A DNA stretch of 60,470 nucleotides from an uncultured Clostridia bacterium (GTDB lineage Bacteria; Bacillota; Clostridia; TANB77; CAG-508): positions 671 through 61,140 of the forward strand of contig CAORJJ010000002.1 in the NCBI GenBank assembly GCA_948517135.1, given 5' to 3'. Position numbers and translations under genes: made by a program. The notes beneath the pieces are model-generated. The model saw only the letters and a list, made by a program, of their open reading frames with translations. It made no database searches and was not told where the DNA came from. Every line of letters starts with the position of its first letter. The first letter of the stretch is position 1. This document shows positions 46,685-55,456 of this stretch, piece after piece.

Positions 46685-47312
46685 CTACTTTATCCTTTCT
46701 TTCTAAAACTAAAGAGTCTTTTCTTTCAAGTGCTTCTAAAACTTTTTTTGCCTCTTCTCTTAAATTTGTATTTTCAGTATTCATAATTACAATATCAGAA
46801 TTATCTATATAAAAACTAGCTGGCTTTTGAGAACTAAGCCTTGCTATTGCAGTTTGTTCATCTAAACAATCTCTTTGGCAAATTCTTTTTACTTGTAATT
46901 CTTTAGTTGCTACTAAAGAAATTACACTATCACAAACTTTATCTAGTCCAGCTTCAAATAACAGTGGTGCATCAATAACTGCATATTTTATTTTAGGTTC
47001 TGCAAATGCTTTTATTCTTTCATATATTTCTTTTGTAATATGAGGAAATGTTATTGAATTTAGCTTTTCACGTTCTTTTTCATCATTATAAATTATATGA
47101 GCTAAATATCTTCTATTCAAATTTCCATCTTCTTTTAAAACCTCTTTCCCAAAAGCATCTACTACATCTTGTAAATATTCTGTTCCTGGAACAGATAAAT
47201 CTTTTGAAACTTGATCAGCATCTACTACTTTTATATCATCTCTTTCGTTTAAAATTTTACTAAAAGTTGACTTTCCAGAACCTGATGTTCCAGTAACTCC
47301 TAAAATTTTCAT
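46671..47312 (-). CDS. coaE: Dephospho-CoA kinase
   Basis: Last step of coenzyme A synthesis. The 213-residue protein starts MKILGVTGTSGSGKSTFSKIL (P-loop), has DADQVSKDL (about 32), PHITKEIYERI, YAVIDAPLLFEAGLDKVCD and LSSQKP near the lid. GAGAGG nine bases upstream fixes the start at 47312; the frame extends into rnhA. The 3' end overlaps queA. Confidence 0.93.
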   Translation of the reverse strand: MKILGVTGTSGSGKSTFSKILNERDDIKVVDADQVSKDLSVPGTEYLQDVVDAFGKEVLKEDGNLNRRYLAHIIYNDEKEREKLNSITFPHITKEIYERIKAFAEPKIKYAVIDAPLLFEAGLDKVCDSVISLVATKELQVKRICQRDCLDEQTAIARLSSQKPASFYIDNSDIVIMNTENTNLREEAKKVLEALERKDSLVLERKDKVDEGR

Positions 47313-47331
47313 ATCAAACATCCTCTCCATA

Positions 47332-47766
47332 TTACAATTTTTTAATAGCACTTGTTGCTAAAAAATCGCATCTGTTATTATACTCATTATCGCTATGACC
47401 TTTTACCTTTATAAATTCTACTTTATGCTTTTGTACTAAACTATATAATTCTTCCCAAAGTTCTTGATTTTTAACTGGATCTTTACTTGCAGTCTTCCAA
47501 TTATTTTTCTTCCAATTATATATCCAACCTTGATTAAATGCATTTACAACATATGCACTATCACTATAAATTTTAACTTCACATTCTTCTTTTAATAATT
47601 TCAATGCTTCTAAAACTGCTGTTATCTCCATTATATTATTTGTTGTATTCTTATTTGCACCTGAAATTTCTTTTGATGTTCCATTATACATCAAAATAGC
47701 CCCCCACCCTCCTGGGCCAGGGTTTCCTGAACACGCTCCATCTGTATATATTGTAACTTTTTTCAT
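47332..47766 (-). CDS. rnhA: Ribonuclease HI
   Basis: Cuts RNA in RNA-DNA hybrids. The 144-residue protein has the DEDD active site: IYTDGACSGNPGPGGWGAIL (Asp8), MEITAVLEAL (Glu), IYSDSAYVVNAF (Asp) and NNRCDFLA (Asp), with the handle region WIYNWKKNNWKT. First gene of the rnhA-coaE-queA-tgt series; divergent from tmcAL. Confidence 0.94.
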   Translation of the reverse strand: MKKVTIYTDGACSGNPGPGGWGAILMYNGTSKEISGANKNTTNNIMEITAVLEALKLLKEECEVKIYSDSAYVVNAFNQGWIYNWKKNNWKTASKDPVKNQELWEELYSLVQKHKVEFIKVKGHSDNEYNNRCDFLATSAIKKL

Positions 47767-47782
47767 AAATTCTCCTATTAAA

Positions 47783-47811
47783 TTGTCTTTTTTATAAATC
47801 TATGATATTAT
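47783..47811 (+). promoter_or_regulatory. Promoter of tmcAL
   Basis: TTGTCT (47783-47788), 17-bp spacer, TATTAT (47806-47811), 42 bp before the TTG start. Confidence 0.6.
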
Positions 47812-47853
47812 ACCAGTAAATTTAAAATATTACAATATAGGCGGTGATTTATT

Positions 47854-49081
47854 TTGGATGGAATATTAGGTATAGTTTCTGAATATAACCCATTTCATAA
47901 TGGACATATTCATCATTTAGAATTATCAAAACAATTAACTAAAACAGCATTTACTGTTGCTGTAATGAGTGGTAATTTTGTTCAACGTGGTGATACTGCA
48001 TTAGTTGACAAATGGACTAGAACTAAAATGGCTCTTAAAGGTGGAATTGATTTAGTTTTAGAATTACCTACTGTTTATGCTATTTCAAGTGCTGAAAATT
48101 TTGCTGATGGAGCAATAAAAATTTTAAATAGTTTAGGTGTTGTTGATTATCTTTCTTTTGGAAGTGAAATAGGTGAAATATCTCCGCTTAATGATGTGGC
48201 ATCTATTCTTTATAAAGAACCAAAAGAATTTTCATCTTTAATTACCACACAATTAAAATCTGGTTTATCTTATCCACGTGCTCGTGAAATTGCTCTATCT
48301 CAATTTTTTGGAACTTCAAAAAAATATACTGATATCTTAAACAATCCTAATAATATTCTTGGAGTTGAATATTTAAAAGCAATAAAAAAACATAGAAGTC
48401 ATATAAAACCTTTAACCATAAAAAGAGATTATAGTGATTATAATAGTAAAACAGTAAAAAATGGAATAGCTAGTGCAACTGCAATTAGAACAATGATTCA
48501 AAATAATAAAAATGTTCATAGAGTAGTTCCTTTTGAAACTTACGAACTTCTTGATGAAGCAATAGAAAATGGAAAAATAATTCCTGATTTATCTGTATTT
48601 GAAAAAGAAATTATATATACTTTAAGAAGAATGACATTATCTGAAATAGCATTACTTCCAGATGTTTCTGAAGGATTAGAAAATAGAATTAAACTTACCG
48701 CAAATAATGTTAACACTTTAGAAGATTTAATTTCTAATATAAAAACAAAACGATATACTCAAAGTAGAATACAAAGAATTTTGCTATATGCGCTACTTAA
48801 CATATCTCGGAAAAGATATTAATGCCTCAAAACGTGTTACTCCTTATATACGTGTTCTTGGATTTAATAAGCATGGTAAACGAATTATTTCCGCTATTGC
48901 AGCTGCTAATCCAAAATTAAAAATAATTGTTTCAGTAAAAAAATTCATGGAAAATTCAAATGATAATACATTAAGAAATATGATAGCAAAAGATATTTTT
49001 GCTAGTAATATATATACTTTAGGTTATAAAAATGAACCTATTGCAAACTTAGATTATACACATAAAGTAATTGAAATATAA
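47854..49081 (+). CDS. tmcAL: tRNA(Met) cytidine acetate ligase TmcAL, ORF joined by +1 frameshift at CGG
   Basis: Nucleotidyltransferase-like enzyme (YlbM) that acetylates the wobble cytidine of elongator tRNA-Met. The N-terminus GILGIVSEYNPFHNGHIHHL carries the HxGH motif, followed by VAVMSGNFVQRGDTALVDKWTR and LVLELPTVYAISSAENFADG. Codon 319 is CGG (48808-48810); in the zero frame only RKRY follows before TAA. Skipping C gives ALLNISGKDINASKRVTPYIRVLGF and a C-terminal domain to 49081, for 408 residues in all, the family's usual length (about 400-415). The start is TTG with GGCGGTG ten bases upstream. It is the only clear plus-strand gene here and shows the CGG break does not depend on genome strand. 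Confidence 0.88.
48808..48810 (+). promoter_or_regulatory. CGG +1 recoding site 4 (TmcAL)
   Basis: In-frame codons are AAC ATA TCT CGG AAA AGA. Skipping C gives TCT GGA AAA GAT ATT AAT, restoring the C-terminal domain. Confidence 0.75.
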
Positions 49082-49090
49082 AAATAAAAA

Positions 49091-49121
49091 AGTGGGCCCT
49101 TTGATGAGCCCACTCTTTTTT
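49091..49121. terminator. Bidirectional terminator between tmcAL and the GC-richer island
   Basis: AGTGGGC (49091-49097) and GCCCACT (49108-49114) with a 10-nt loop, T7 on the plus strand and TTTTTTATTTT on the minus strand. Confidence 0.8.
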
Positions 49122-49127
49122 TCCAAT

Positions 49128-49397
49128 TTACTGAACTTTTGTCTTTAAAATTTCAATCAGCTTAGAAACAGAATTAACTATTTGTTTTATATCAAGCCGA
49201 TCAACATAGTATTGAACTATATTTGCACGTATTAATTCTACCAATTCTCCACAGCCCTCTTCTTCCTTCAAAAAGGAAATCTGTTCGTTTAACATTCTAA
49301 TATGGCAATCAATGCACATATAATTAGGGTTTTTCTCAAGTCCATGCTTGATTTGTTTCAGTTTCTCGATATTATTCTTGATTTTGCTTATTTCCAT
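49128..49397 (-). CDS. Hypothetical helical protein with Cys/His cluster
   Basis: An 89-residue, mostly helical protein of unknown family. MCIDCHIRMLNEQISFL contains CxxCH, a possible metal or haem-like site, and the C-terminus is an amphipathic helix. The DNA is richer in G+C than native genes and the sequence contains an in-frame CGG (49197-49199); a +1 shift there would stop within four codons. Probably acquired together with the neighbouring ORF. Ribosome-binding site AAGGA before the ATG. Confidence 0.5.
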   Translation of the reverse strand: MEISKIKNNIEKLKQIKHGLEKNPNYMCIDCHIRMLNEQISFLKEEEGCGELVELIRANIVQYYVDRLDIKQIVNSVSKLIEILKTKVQ

Positions 49398-49447
49398 AAT
49401 AAATCAATCCTTTCTTAATACCTACAAATTGGTTACAAAAATTAAAT

Positions 49448-49474
49448 GACGGGGGAAAAATATCCTCCCCCGCC
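49448..49474 (-). terminator. GC-rich terminator in the island
   Basis: CGGGGGA (49450-49456) and TCCCCCG (49466-49472) form the stem core. The stem is much richer in GC than native terminators of this window. Confidence 0.65.
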
Positions 49475-49498
49475 ACAAGGTTTTACTGATCACAAACC

Positions 49499-49996
49499 TT
49501 AGTCTTCTTCCAGCCAGCGTTTTATACCATGTTTGATACTCTTTTCGAACTTTCTGGGAAGTCCTTTGAGATCAGCAACTACGCTGGAGCATTTCGGTGT
49601 TTCCTGTTTGATGGCAGCCTGGATTTCCTCGCAGGCAGCTTTGGTTTCCCGACGAATAACTTTGGCAGCCTCGCTACATACTTCTTTGATCTCATCCTGC
49701 ATTTCCTTGAACACCTCAACCTTGTCTCTCCTGTTGTAGTCATCCTGCATAGTTGAGATAAGATTATTCAGGTGTTTAAGGACATCGCCCCTGGTATTAT
49801 CATGGCGATCAAATCCATCGATAACCTCCAGAATTCTCTCAGCGGCATCTGCATATTCCTCCTCGGAAAGGAGATCATTCATATTGCCACTCAGCCGGAT
49901 GATTGCTGCGTCAACGTCTTCCTAGTTCTCCAGAGATAACGCTTCTTTGATTTGGATCAGTTCGGTTACTTCGTACATGATGTCAGATTTTTTCAT
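49499..49996 (-). pseudogene. Coiled-coil ORF interrupted by an in-frame TAG
   Basis: The frame from ATG 49994-49996 (AAGGTG eight bases upstream) reads MKKSDIMYEVTELIQIKEAL SLEN, then TAG at 49922-49924, then continues without a break through EDVDAAIIRLSGN and MNDLLSEEEYADAAERIL to TAA at 49499, 165 codons in total. The stretch after the TAG from ATG 49882 (127 residues) has no good ribosome-binding site. The protein would be an acidic coiled coil with a basic C-terminus. metG in this window uses TAG as a true stop, so the TAG is a nonsense mutation, or the gene comes from a host or phage that reassigns TAG. It also contains CGG (49649-49651, and one upstream of 49882). No family recognised. 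Confidence 0.5.
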
Positions 49997-50095
49997 AATG
50001 TTGTCACCTTGACCTTTCTTAAAACATTGTTTTTTGATACTCGTATATTTTACCACATTATGTTAATTTTGTCAAAGGTTTTACATAAAAATACT

Positions 50096-51244
50096 TTATT
50101 TCATCACTTCTTCAATAACTTTCGCTAAATATTTCATACTTGTATTACATTGTTCAAGAGTATTTCCTGTTGCTCCTACTTCTATAATACAAGCACCTTT
50201 AGTAACATGTTGATTATAACGTGAATTTCTTAATATTATTGGCTTAAATAACCCTGGATACATCTCATTTGCTCTTTCTTGAATTTTAATAGCCATTTTA
50301 AAATTGTAAAGCCAATCTTTATGATCTAATCCACCTCCATCAGTTCCAATAACAAACATTAATTGAGCACCTATATCATTACCAATTTTAACTGTTGGTC
50401 CATAATTACTCATACTCCCAATTGCATCTCTATGCAAATCAATAATAAATTCTGAACTAGGACTTTTAGATAATATATCTTTTATTGTTGCTAAAGATCT
50501 AGTATATGATCCAGTATATGCTGGATAATCATGATAAGTTGTATTATGATTAACATTAAAGCCTAAACTGTTTAAATTATTTGTAAGTTCTGTTCCCACC
50601 CTTGCTACACTATAATTTAAGTCTACTGTTCTAAAATTTCCACTTGACACATAATTATTTGCTTCTGTTGGCGTATAGCTTTCACATGTATGAGTATGAT
50701 ATATAATAATATCTTTTTTATTTTTGAGTTCTACATTAGGAACAAGCATTTCTTCAGTTAAATTGTATGATGATTCATTTCTAATTTTTACAGAATTATA
50801 GTTATTTGTAAATGTATCTGTTTTATTATTTTCTTTTATAACTTGTGTTTCTGCTACTGATTCTACTTTACTCATATCCTGAACTATATCTGTATTTTTA
50901 GAAGTATCACTTTTTTTATCAATGTTTATTTCATTATTTTCAAATTCTAAAACCTCCTCTTGATTTTCTTTTTCCATAAGTTCTTCCTCTTTAGAAAATA
51001 ATGCAAACTGAGAAACTAAAATTTTCTTTAACGCACTTTCACTTTTAGATTGATTATTGCAATAACTTGAAAATGCAATATTATCATCAATAGCCTTACT
51101 ATTAAATTTTATTTTATTTTTTAATTCTACAAAACTAATTTTTCTAAAAAAAATTATTAAAATTATAATTATACCTAAAACAAAAAGTAATTTTTTCATA
51201 AATTTAATAATATCTTTTATATTTATAACTGCTAAATTAATCAT
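50096..51244 (-). CDS. spoIIP: Stage II sporulation protein P
   Basis: Peptidoglycan amidase/endopeptidase that drives engulfment during sporulation. The 382-residue protein has an N-terminal membrane helix (about 17-34), an acidic linker (90-150) and the catalytic domain: IIYHTHTCESYTPTE (zinc His, about 187), IIDLHRDAIG (about 273), LMFVIGTDGGGLDH and ACIIEVGATGNTLEQC (catalytic Glu, about 350). GGAGAG seven bases before the ATG at 51244 fixes the start over a TTG seven codons upstream. It lies just downstream of hisS. Confidence 0.9.
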   Translation of the reverse strand: MINLAVINIKDIIKFMKKLLFVLGIIIILIIFFRKISFVELKNKIKFNSKAIDDNIAFSSYCNNQSKSESALKKILVSQFALFSKEEELMEKENQEEVLEFENNEINIDKKSDTSKNTDIVQDMSKVESVAETQVIKENNKTDTFTNNYNSVKIRNESSYNLTEEMLVPNVELKNKKDIIIYHTHTCESYTPTEANNYVSSGNFRTVDLNYSVARVGTELTNNLNSLGFNVNHNTTYHDYPAYTGSYTRSLATIKDILSKSPSSEFIIDLHRDAIGSMSNYGPTVKIGNDIGAQLMFVIGTDGGGLDHKDWLYNFKMAIKIQERANEMYPGLFKPIILRNSRYNQHVTKGACIIEVGATGNTLEQCNTSMKYLAKVIEEVMK

Positions 51245-51297
51245 TTCTATTCTCTCCAATATCAAATTATATTAAAGAGAATAAAAAAAAGAACATT

Positions 51298-52539
51298 TTA
51301 AATGTTCTTTTTTATTTCCTCATAACTTAGTGATATTTCTTTTTCTTCTCCTGTTTGCATATTTTTTATTTTTGCACTATTAAAATTCAATTCATTTTCA
51401 CCTATAACAATAAGATTATTTGCTCCTATTTTATCTGCATATTTCATTTGGGCTTTAAAACTTTTTTCACAGATATCTTTTTCAATAATATATCCATCTT
51501 TTCTTAATTTTAATGATAATTCTAACGCTTTTTGATTTTCTTTCTCTCCTAAAGATAAAATATATAAATCAGGTTTTTTATCTTCAGTTTGAGTATTATT
51601 TTCATTATACATTTCCATAAGTCTTTCTACACCAGTAGCAAATCCAACAGCTGGAGTAGATTGGCCACCAAATTCTTCAACTAATCCATCATATCTTCCA
51701 CCACCTAAAACTGTTAAACCAGATTTCTCATCTATAAATTCAAATACAGTTTTAGTATAATAATCTAATCCTCTAACAATACTTGGATCTATTTCATATT
51801 TCAAGTTTGATGCTTCAAGCATTGATTTTACATTTTCAAAATGTTCTCTACATTCTTCACATAAATAATCAATCATCATTGGAGCACCAACATTTAATTC
51901 TTTACATCTTTTCTCTTTACAATCTAATATTCTCATAGGATTTTTTTCAAATCTTGTCTTACATATATCACAATATTCTTCTAAGTTCTTACCTATAAAT
52001 TCTCTTAATATTTTCTGATATTCACTTCTACATTTTGGACATCCTATACTATTTATTGTTAATTTTATATTAGGAATATTTAAAGCTTCAAAAATATTAT
52101 TTGCCATTAATATAATATCAACATCAGCTAAGTAGCTTTTTGATCCAATAAGTTCTGCTCCTATTTGATGAAATTCTCTAAGTCTTCCTTTTTGAACATT
52201 TTCATATCTATACATTCCCATATTATACCAAAGTTTTACTGGACTTGGCATACTTCCCATACCATTTTCCAAATATGCTCTAACAACTCCAGCAGTTCCT
52301 TCTGGTCTTAAAGTAATACTTCTTCCACCTTTATCATTAAATGTATACATTTCTTTTTGAACAACATCTGTTGTTTCTCCTACACCTCTTTGGAATAATT
52401 CTGTATGTTCAAAAACTGGAACTCTTATTTCCTTAAAATTATAACTCTCTAATACTTTTTTTACTTTATTTTCTGCTTCTTGCCATTTGTAACTTTCATT
52501 TGGCAATAAATCTTTTGTTCCTTTTGGTTTTTGTATCAT
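51298..52539 (-). CDS. hisS: Histidyl-tRNA synthetase
   Basis: Class II synthetase of 413 residues. It starts PKGTKDLLPNES, has motif 2 region RYENVQKGRLREFHQIGAEL (about 111-130), the histidine-binding segments GLDYYTKTVFEF (about 256) and GGGRYDGLVEEFGG (about 278), and a C-terminal anticodon domain. Insert cysteines (CPKC, CDIC, CKEKRC, CEEC) suggest a metal-bound insert. It follows the MBL hydrolase by 23 bp, in the common recJ-rel-MBL-hisS order. Confidence 0.95.
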   Translation of the reverse strand: MIQKPKGTKDLLPNESYKWQEAENKVKKVLESYNFKEIRVPVFEHTELFQRGVGETTDVVQKEMYTFNDKGGRSITLRPEGTAGVVRAYLENGMGSMPSPVKLWYNMGMYRYENVQKGRLREFHQIGAELIGSKSYLADVDIILMANNIFEALNIPNIKLTINSIGCPKCRSEYQKILREFIGKNLEEYCDICKTRFEKNPMRILDCKEKRCKELNVGAPMMIDYLCEECREHFENVKSMLEASNLKYEIDPSIVRGLDYYTKTVFEFIDEKSGLTVLGGGRYDGLVEEFGGQSTPAVGFATGVERLMEMYNENNTQTEDKKPDLYILSLGEKENQKALELSLKLRKDGYIIEKDICEKSFKAQMKYADKIGANNLIVIGENELNFNSAKIKNMQTGEEKEISLSYEEIKKNI

Positions 52540-52562
52540 AACTTAATCTTCCTTTCATTAAC

Positions 52563-53213
52563 TTAGAAATCTTTTTCTCTTAATTCCATATAAATATTTC
52601 TCTCATCTTGTATCATAGTAATTTTTCCATGACCTGGATAAACAATTGTATCATCTGGAAGTGGCATTAATCTATCTGTAATTGATGTAATTAACTCAAC
52701 AAAACTACCTGTTGGTAAATCTGTTCTTCCCCATGTTCCAGAAAACATTGTATCTCCTGTAAATACCAATCCTTCTTTTTCAGCATATAAGCACACTCCA
52801 CCTTTAGTATGGCCTGGAGTTGCAATTACTTTAAACTCTATTTCTCCAATATGGATTAAATCCTCATCATCAACCCTAGAGTCTGCCTCAAGTTCAGGAA
52901 TTTCCATATTAATATATTCTGCTAAATTAATATCTTTATTATAAAGTCCTTCACTATCAGGTCTGCTTACTAAAATTTTTCCACCTTTAATTTTTTTAAG
53001 GTCAGATATTCCACCTATATGATCTGCATGGCAATGAGTTAAAAATATATATTTTAACTCAGCTCCTAAAATATCTAAAGTTTCTGCAATTCTTTCTGGC
53101 TCTCCTCCTGGATCTATTACCATTGCTTCTTTTGACTTTTCATCACAAATTACATATGAATTAGTTCTTAATCCCTTTTGAGGAGTTATTACTTGTAATC
53201 TCTTTAGTATCAT
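52563..53213 (-). CDS. Metallo-beta-lactamase-fold hydrolase (glyoxalase II-like)
   Basis: A 216-residue protein with the metal site THCHADHIGG (about 59-68), TPGHTKGGVCLY (about 132) and VFTGDTMFSGTWGRTDL (about 150), ending YPGHGKITMI. This is the YqgX-type family found between rel and hisS in Firmicutes; thioester hydrolysis is the usual presumption, with the substrate unproven. Confidence 0.85.
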   Translation of the reverse strand: MILKRLQVITPQKGLRTNSYVICDEKSKEAMVIDPGGEPERIAETLDILGAELKYIFLTHCHADHIGGISDLKKIKGGKILVSRPDSEGLYNKDINLAEYINMEIPELEADSRVDDEDLIHIGEIEFKVIATPGHTKGGVCLYAEKEGLVFTGDTMFSGTWGRTDLPTGSFVELITSITDRLMPLPDDTIVYPGHGKITMIQDERNIYMELREKDF

Positions 53214-53233
53214 AAATTTTCTCCTTTTTAAAT

Positions 53234-55435
53234 TTATCCACGTTTACGATTTACATCATATACACTTTCAATATTTCTAAAACCAGATATTAATTTATTT
53301 AACATATCTTTATTTTCTACTTCTAGTAAAATATCTATTATTGCAATATTTTCTTTTGTTGTTTTTGTATTCATACCTGTTATTTTTATTTTGCTACTTT
53401 CAACTTGTTTTATTATATCTTTTAATAATCCATTTCTATCATTTGCTAAAATTTCAATTTCAACTTTATATGATCCATTAACATCATCAAACCAGTATAC
53501 ATCAATCATTCTATTTTCTTCATTTAATAAATCTTTAACATTTGCACAATCTGTACGATGAACTGAAACTCCTCTTCCTTTTGTTATATAACCAACGATT
53601 TCATCACCTGGTAATGGATTGCAACACTTTGATAATTTTACTAGACAGTTATCAATTCCTTTTACAACAACACCTGTTTTTGAATTTTGAGGTCTAGTAG
53701 GTTTTGCTTGTGCTAGTTCTTCAATTTTTTGTTCAAAATCTTCTTCTTCATGTTCTTTTCTGTATTCATCTAAAAGTCTTGCCATTAATTTATTTACAGA
53801 TATTCCACCAAATCCAATACTTGCATATAAATCTTCCACTGTTTGAAATTTATATCTATCCATTGCAAGTTGCAACCATTCTGGTCTTACAATATCTGAA
53901 TATTTTATACCTAATTTTTTTACTTCTTTTTCTATTAAATCTTTTCCTTTTTCGATGTTCTCACTTCTTTGTGCTCTTTTAAACCATTGATTTATTCTAG
54001 TTTTTGCTGATGAACTCTTTATAAATTTAAGCCAATCACGACTTGGTCCTTTAGATTGTTCTGAAGTAATAATTTCAACAATATCGCCATTTCTCAATGG
54101 TGTAATAATAGGCATCATCTTACTATTAATTTTACACCCAACCATTTTATGTCCAATTTGTTCATGAACACTATATGCAAAATCTATTGGTGTTGCTCCC
54201 TTAGGCAAAACTTTTATTGTTCCTTTTGGCGTAAAAATATATACTTCATCTTCAAATAATTCTTGTTTTAATGTATTTAAAAATTCATTTGGATTTTCTG
54301 TATTTTTTTGCCACTCTAATGTTTCACGAAGCCAAGCAAGTTTATCTGATGTAACAACAACAGATTTTTTAGTACCTTGATTACTAGCCTCTTTATATGC
54401 CCAGTGAGCAGCGATACCAAATTCTGCAATTCTATGCATATCCCAAGTACGAATTTGAACTTCAAATGGTGTTCCTTTTGGTCCAAGTAATGTTGTATGT
54501 ATAGATTGATACATATTCTTTTTAGGAACTGCAATATAATCTTTAAATCTTCCTGGCATAGGAGTATACATTTCATGAACAATTCCAAGAACTGCATAAC
54601 AATCTTTCACACTATCTACAAGTATTCTTAATGCAAATAAATCATAAATCTGATCTAATGTTTTATTATCTCTTTGCATTTTTCTATAAATACTATATAA
54701 ATGTTTTGCTCTACCTGTAACATCAGCCTTTATTCCTTCTGATTTTATTTCACTATCTAAGTCATCTTGAATTTTATTTATAAATGTAAGTCTTTCTTCT
54801 CTTTTTCTATCAAGTCCTGTTACTATTTCATGATAATCTTCTGGATGTAAATACTTGAAGCTTAAATCCTCTAATTCCCATTTTAAAGAATAAATACCAA
54901 GTCTATTCGCAAGAGGTGCGTATAAATCTTGTGTTTCTTCAGCATTTGCTATTTGTCTATCGCGAGTAAGATACTTTAATGTTCTCATATTATGAAGTCT
55001 ATCAGCAAGTTTTATAAGAATAACTCTAATATCTTTTCCCATTGCTAAAAACATTTTTCTATAATTTTCAACTTGTACTTCTTCTTTAGATGTATATCTT
55101 AAAGTACCAAGTTTTGTAACTCCTGCTACCATTTCAGCAATTGATTCTCCAAAATCTTTTATTAAATCTTCATGTGTTTTTGGAGTATCTTCAACAACAT
55201 CATGAAGAAGTGCAGCACATAATGTTTCATCATCCATTCCAAGTTCTGATAGTATGTAAGCCACATTAACAGGATGTATCATATATGATTCACCAGACTT
55301 TCTACATTGATCACCATGATTCTCCTTTGCATATTCATATGCTCTTTTTATAAGATTAACATCAGTATCAGGATAGTTTTCTAATTGTTTATTTATAATA
55401 TCATCAATCGTTATTTCTTTATTATTATCTGTCAT
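53234..55435 (-). CDS. rel: Bifunctional (p)ppGpp synthetase/hydrolase Rel
   Basis: Stringent-response enzyme. The 733-residue protein has the HD hydrolase domain (ALLHDVVEDTPKT, about 75-87), the synthetase domain (YNRMQRDNK-like IYRKMQRDNKTLDQIYDLFALRILV, GRFKDYIAVPKKNMYQSIHTTL, about 240-315), TGS (VYIFTPKGTIKVLPKGATPIDFAY, about 395), a Cys zinc-finger domain (KCCNPLPGDEIVGYITKGRGVSVHRTDC, about 610-637) and a C-terminal ACT domain. Catalytic residues of both activities are visible, so it can both make and degrade (p)ppGpp. GGGGG precedes the ATG. Confidence 0.95.
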   Translation of the reverse strand: MTDNNKEITIDDIINKQLENYPDTDVNLIKRAYEYAKENHGDQCRKSGESYMIHPVNVAYILSELGMDDETLCAALLHDVVEDTPKTHEDLIKDFGESIAEMVAGVTKLGTLRYTSKEEVQVENYRKMFLAMGKDIRVILIKLADRLHNMRTLKYLTRDRQIANAEETQDLYAPLANRLGIYSLKWELEDLSFKYLHPEDYHEIVTGLDRKREERLTFINKIQDDLDSEIKSEGIKADVTGRAKHLYSIYRKMQRDNKTLDQIYDLFALRILVDSVKDCYAVLGIVHEMYTPMPGRFKDYIAVPKKNMYQSIHTTLLGPKGTPFEVQIRTWDMHRIAEFGIAAHWAYKEASNQGTKKSVVVTSDKLAWLRETLEWQKNTENPNEFLNTLKQELFEDEVYIFTPKGTIKVLPKGATPIDFAYSVHEQIGHKMVGCKINSKMMPIITPLRNGDIVEIITSEQSKGPSRDWLKFIKSSSAKTRINQWFKRAQRSENIEKGKDLIEKEVKKLGIKYSDIVRPEWLQLAMDRYKFQTVEDLYASIGFGGISVNKLMARLLDEYRKEHEEEDFEQKIEELAQAKPTRPQNSKTGVVVKGIDNCLVKLSKCCNPLPGDEIVGYITKGRGVSVHRTDCANVKDLLNEENRMIDVYWFDDVNGSYKVEIEILANDRNGLLKDIIKQVESSKIKITGMNTKTTKENIAIIDILLEVENKDMLNKLISGFRNIESVYDVNRKRG

Positions 55436-55456
55436 ATTTTAATCCCCCTAAGTAAA

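Larger units (their letters stand above)
49128..50045. other. Compositionally distinct (GC-richer) island
   Basis: By eye G+C rises to well above 40 percent over 49440-49990, against roughly a quarter in the surroundings. It holds two unknown ORFs, both with CGG codons, and GC-rich hairpins. It is inserted between tmcAL and spoIIP. No integrase, IS element or flanking direct repeat was seen. Confidence 0.6.

Noticed and set aside
48788..49081. A small plus-strand gene after tmcAL
   Set aside because: Its sequence is the C-terminal domain of TmcAL in the +1 frame; its nominal ATG lies inside tmcAL without a ribosome-binding site.
51298..52562. T-box or other riboswitch upstream of hisS
   Set aside because: The gap to the preceding gene is only 23 bp, too short for a leader.
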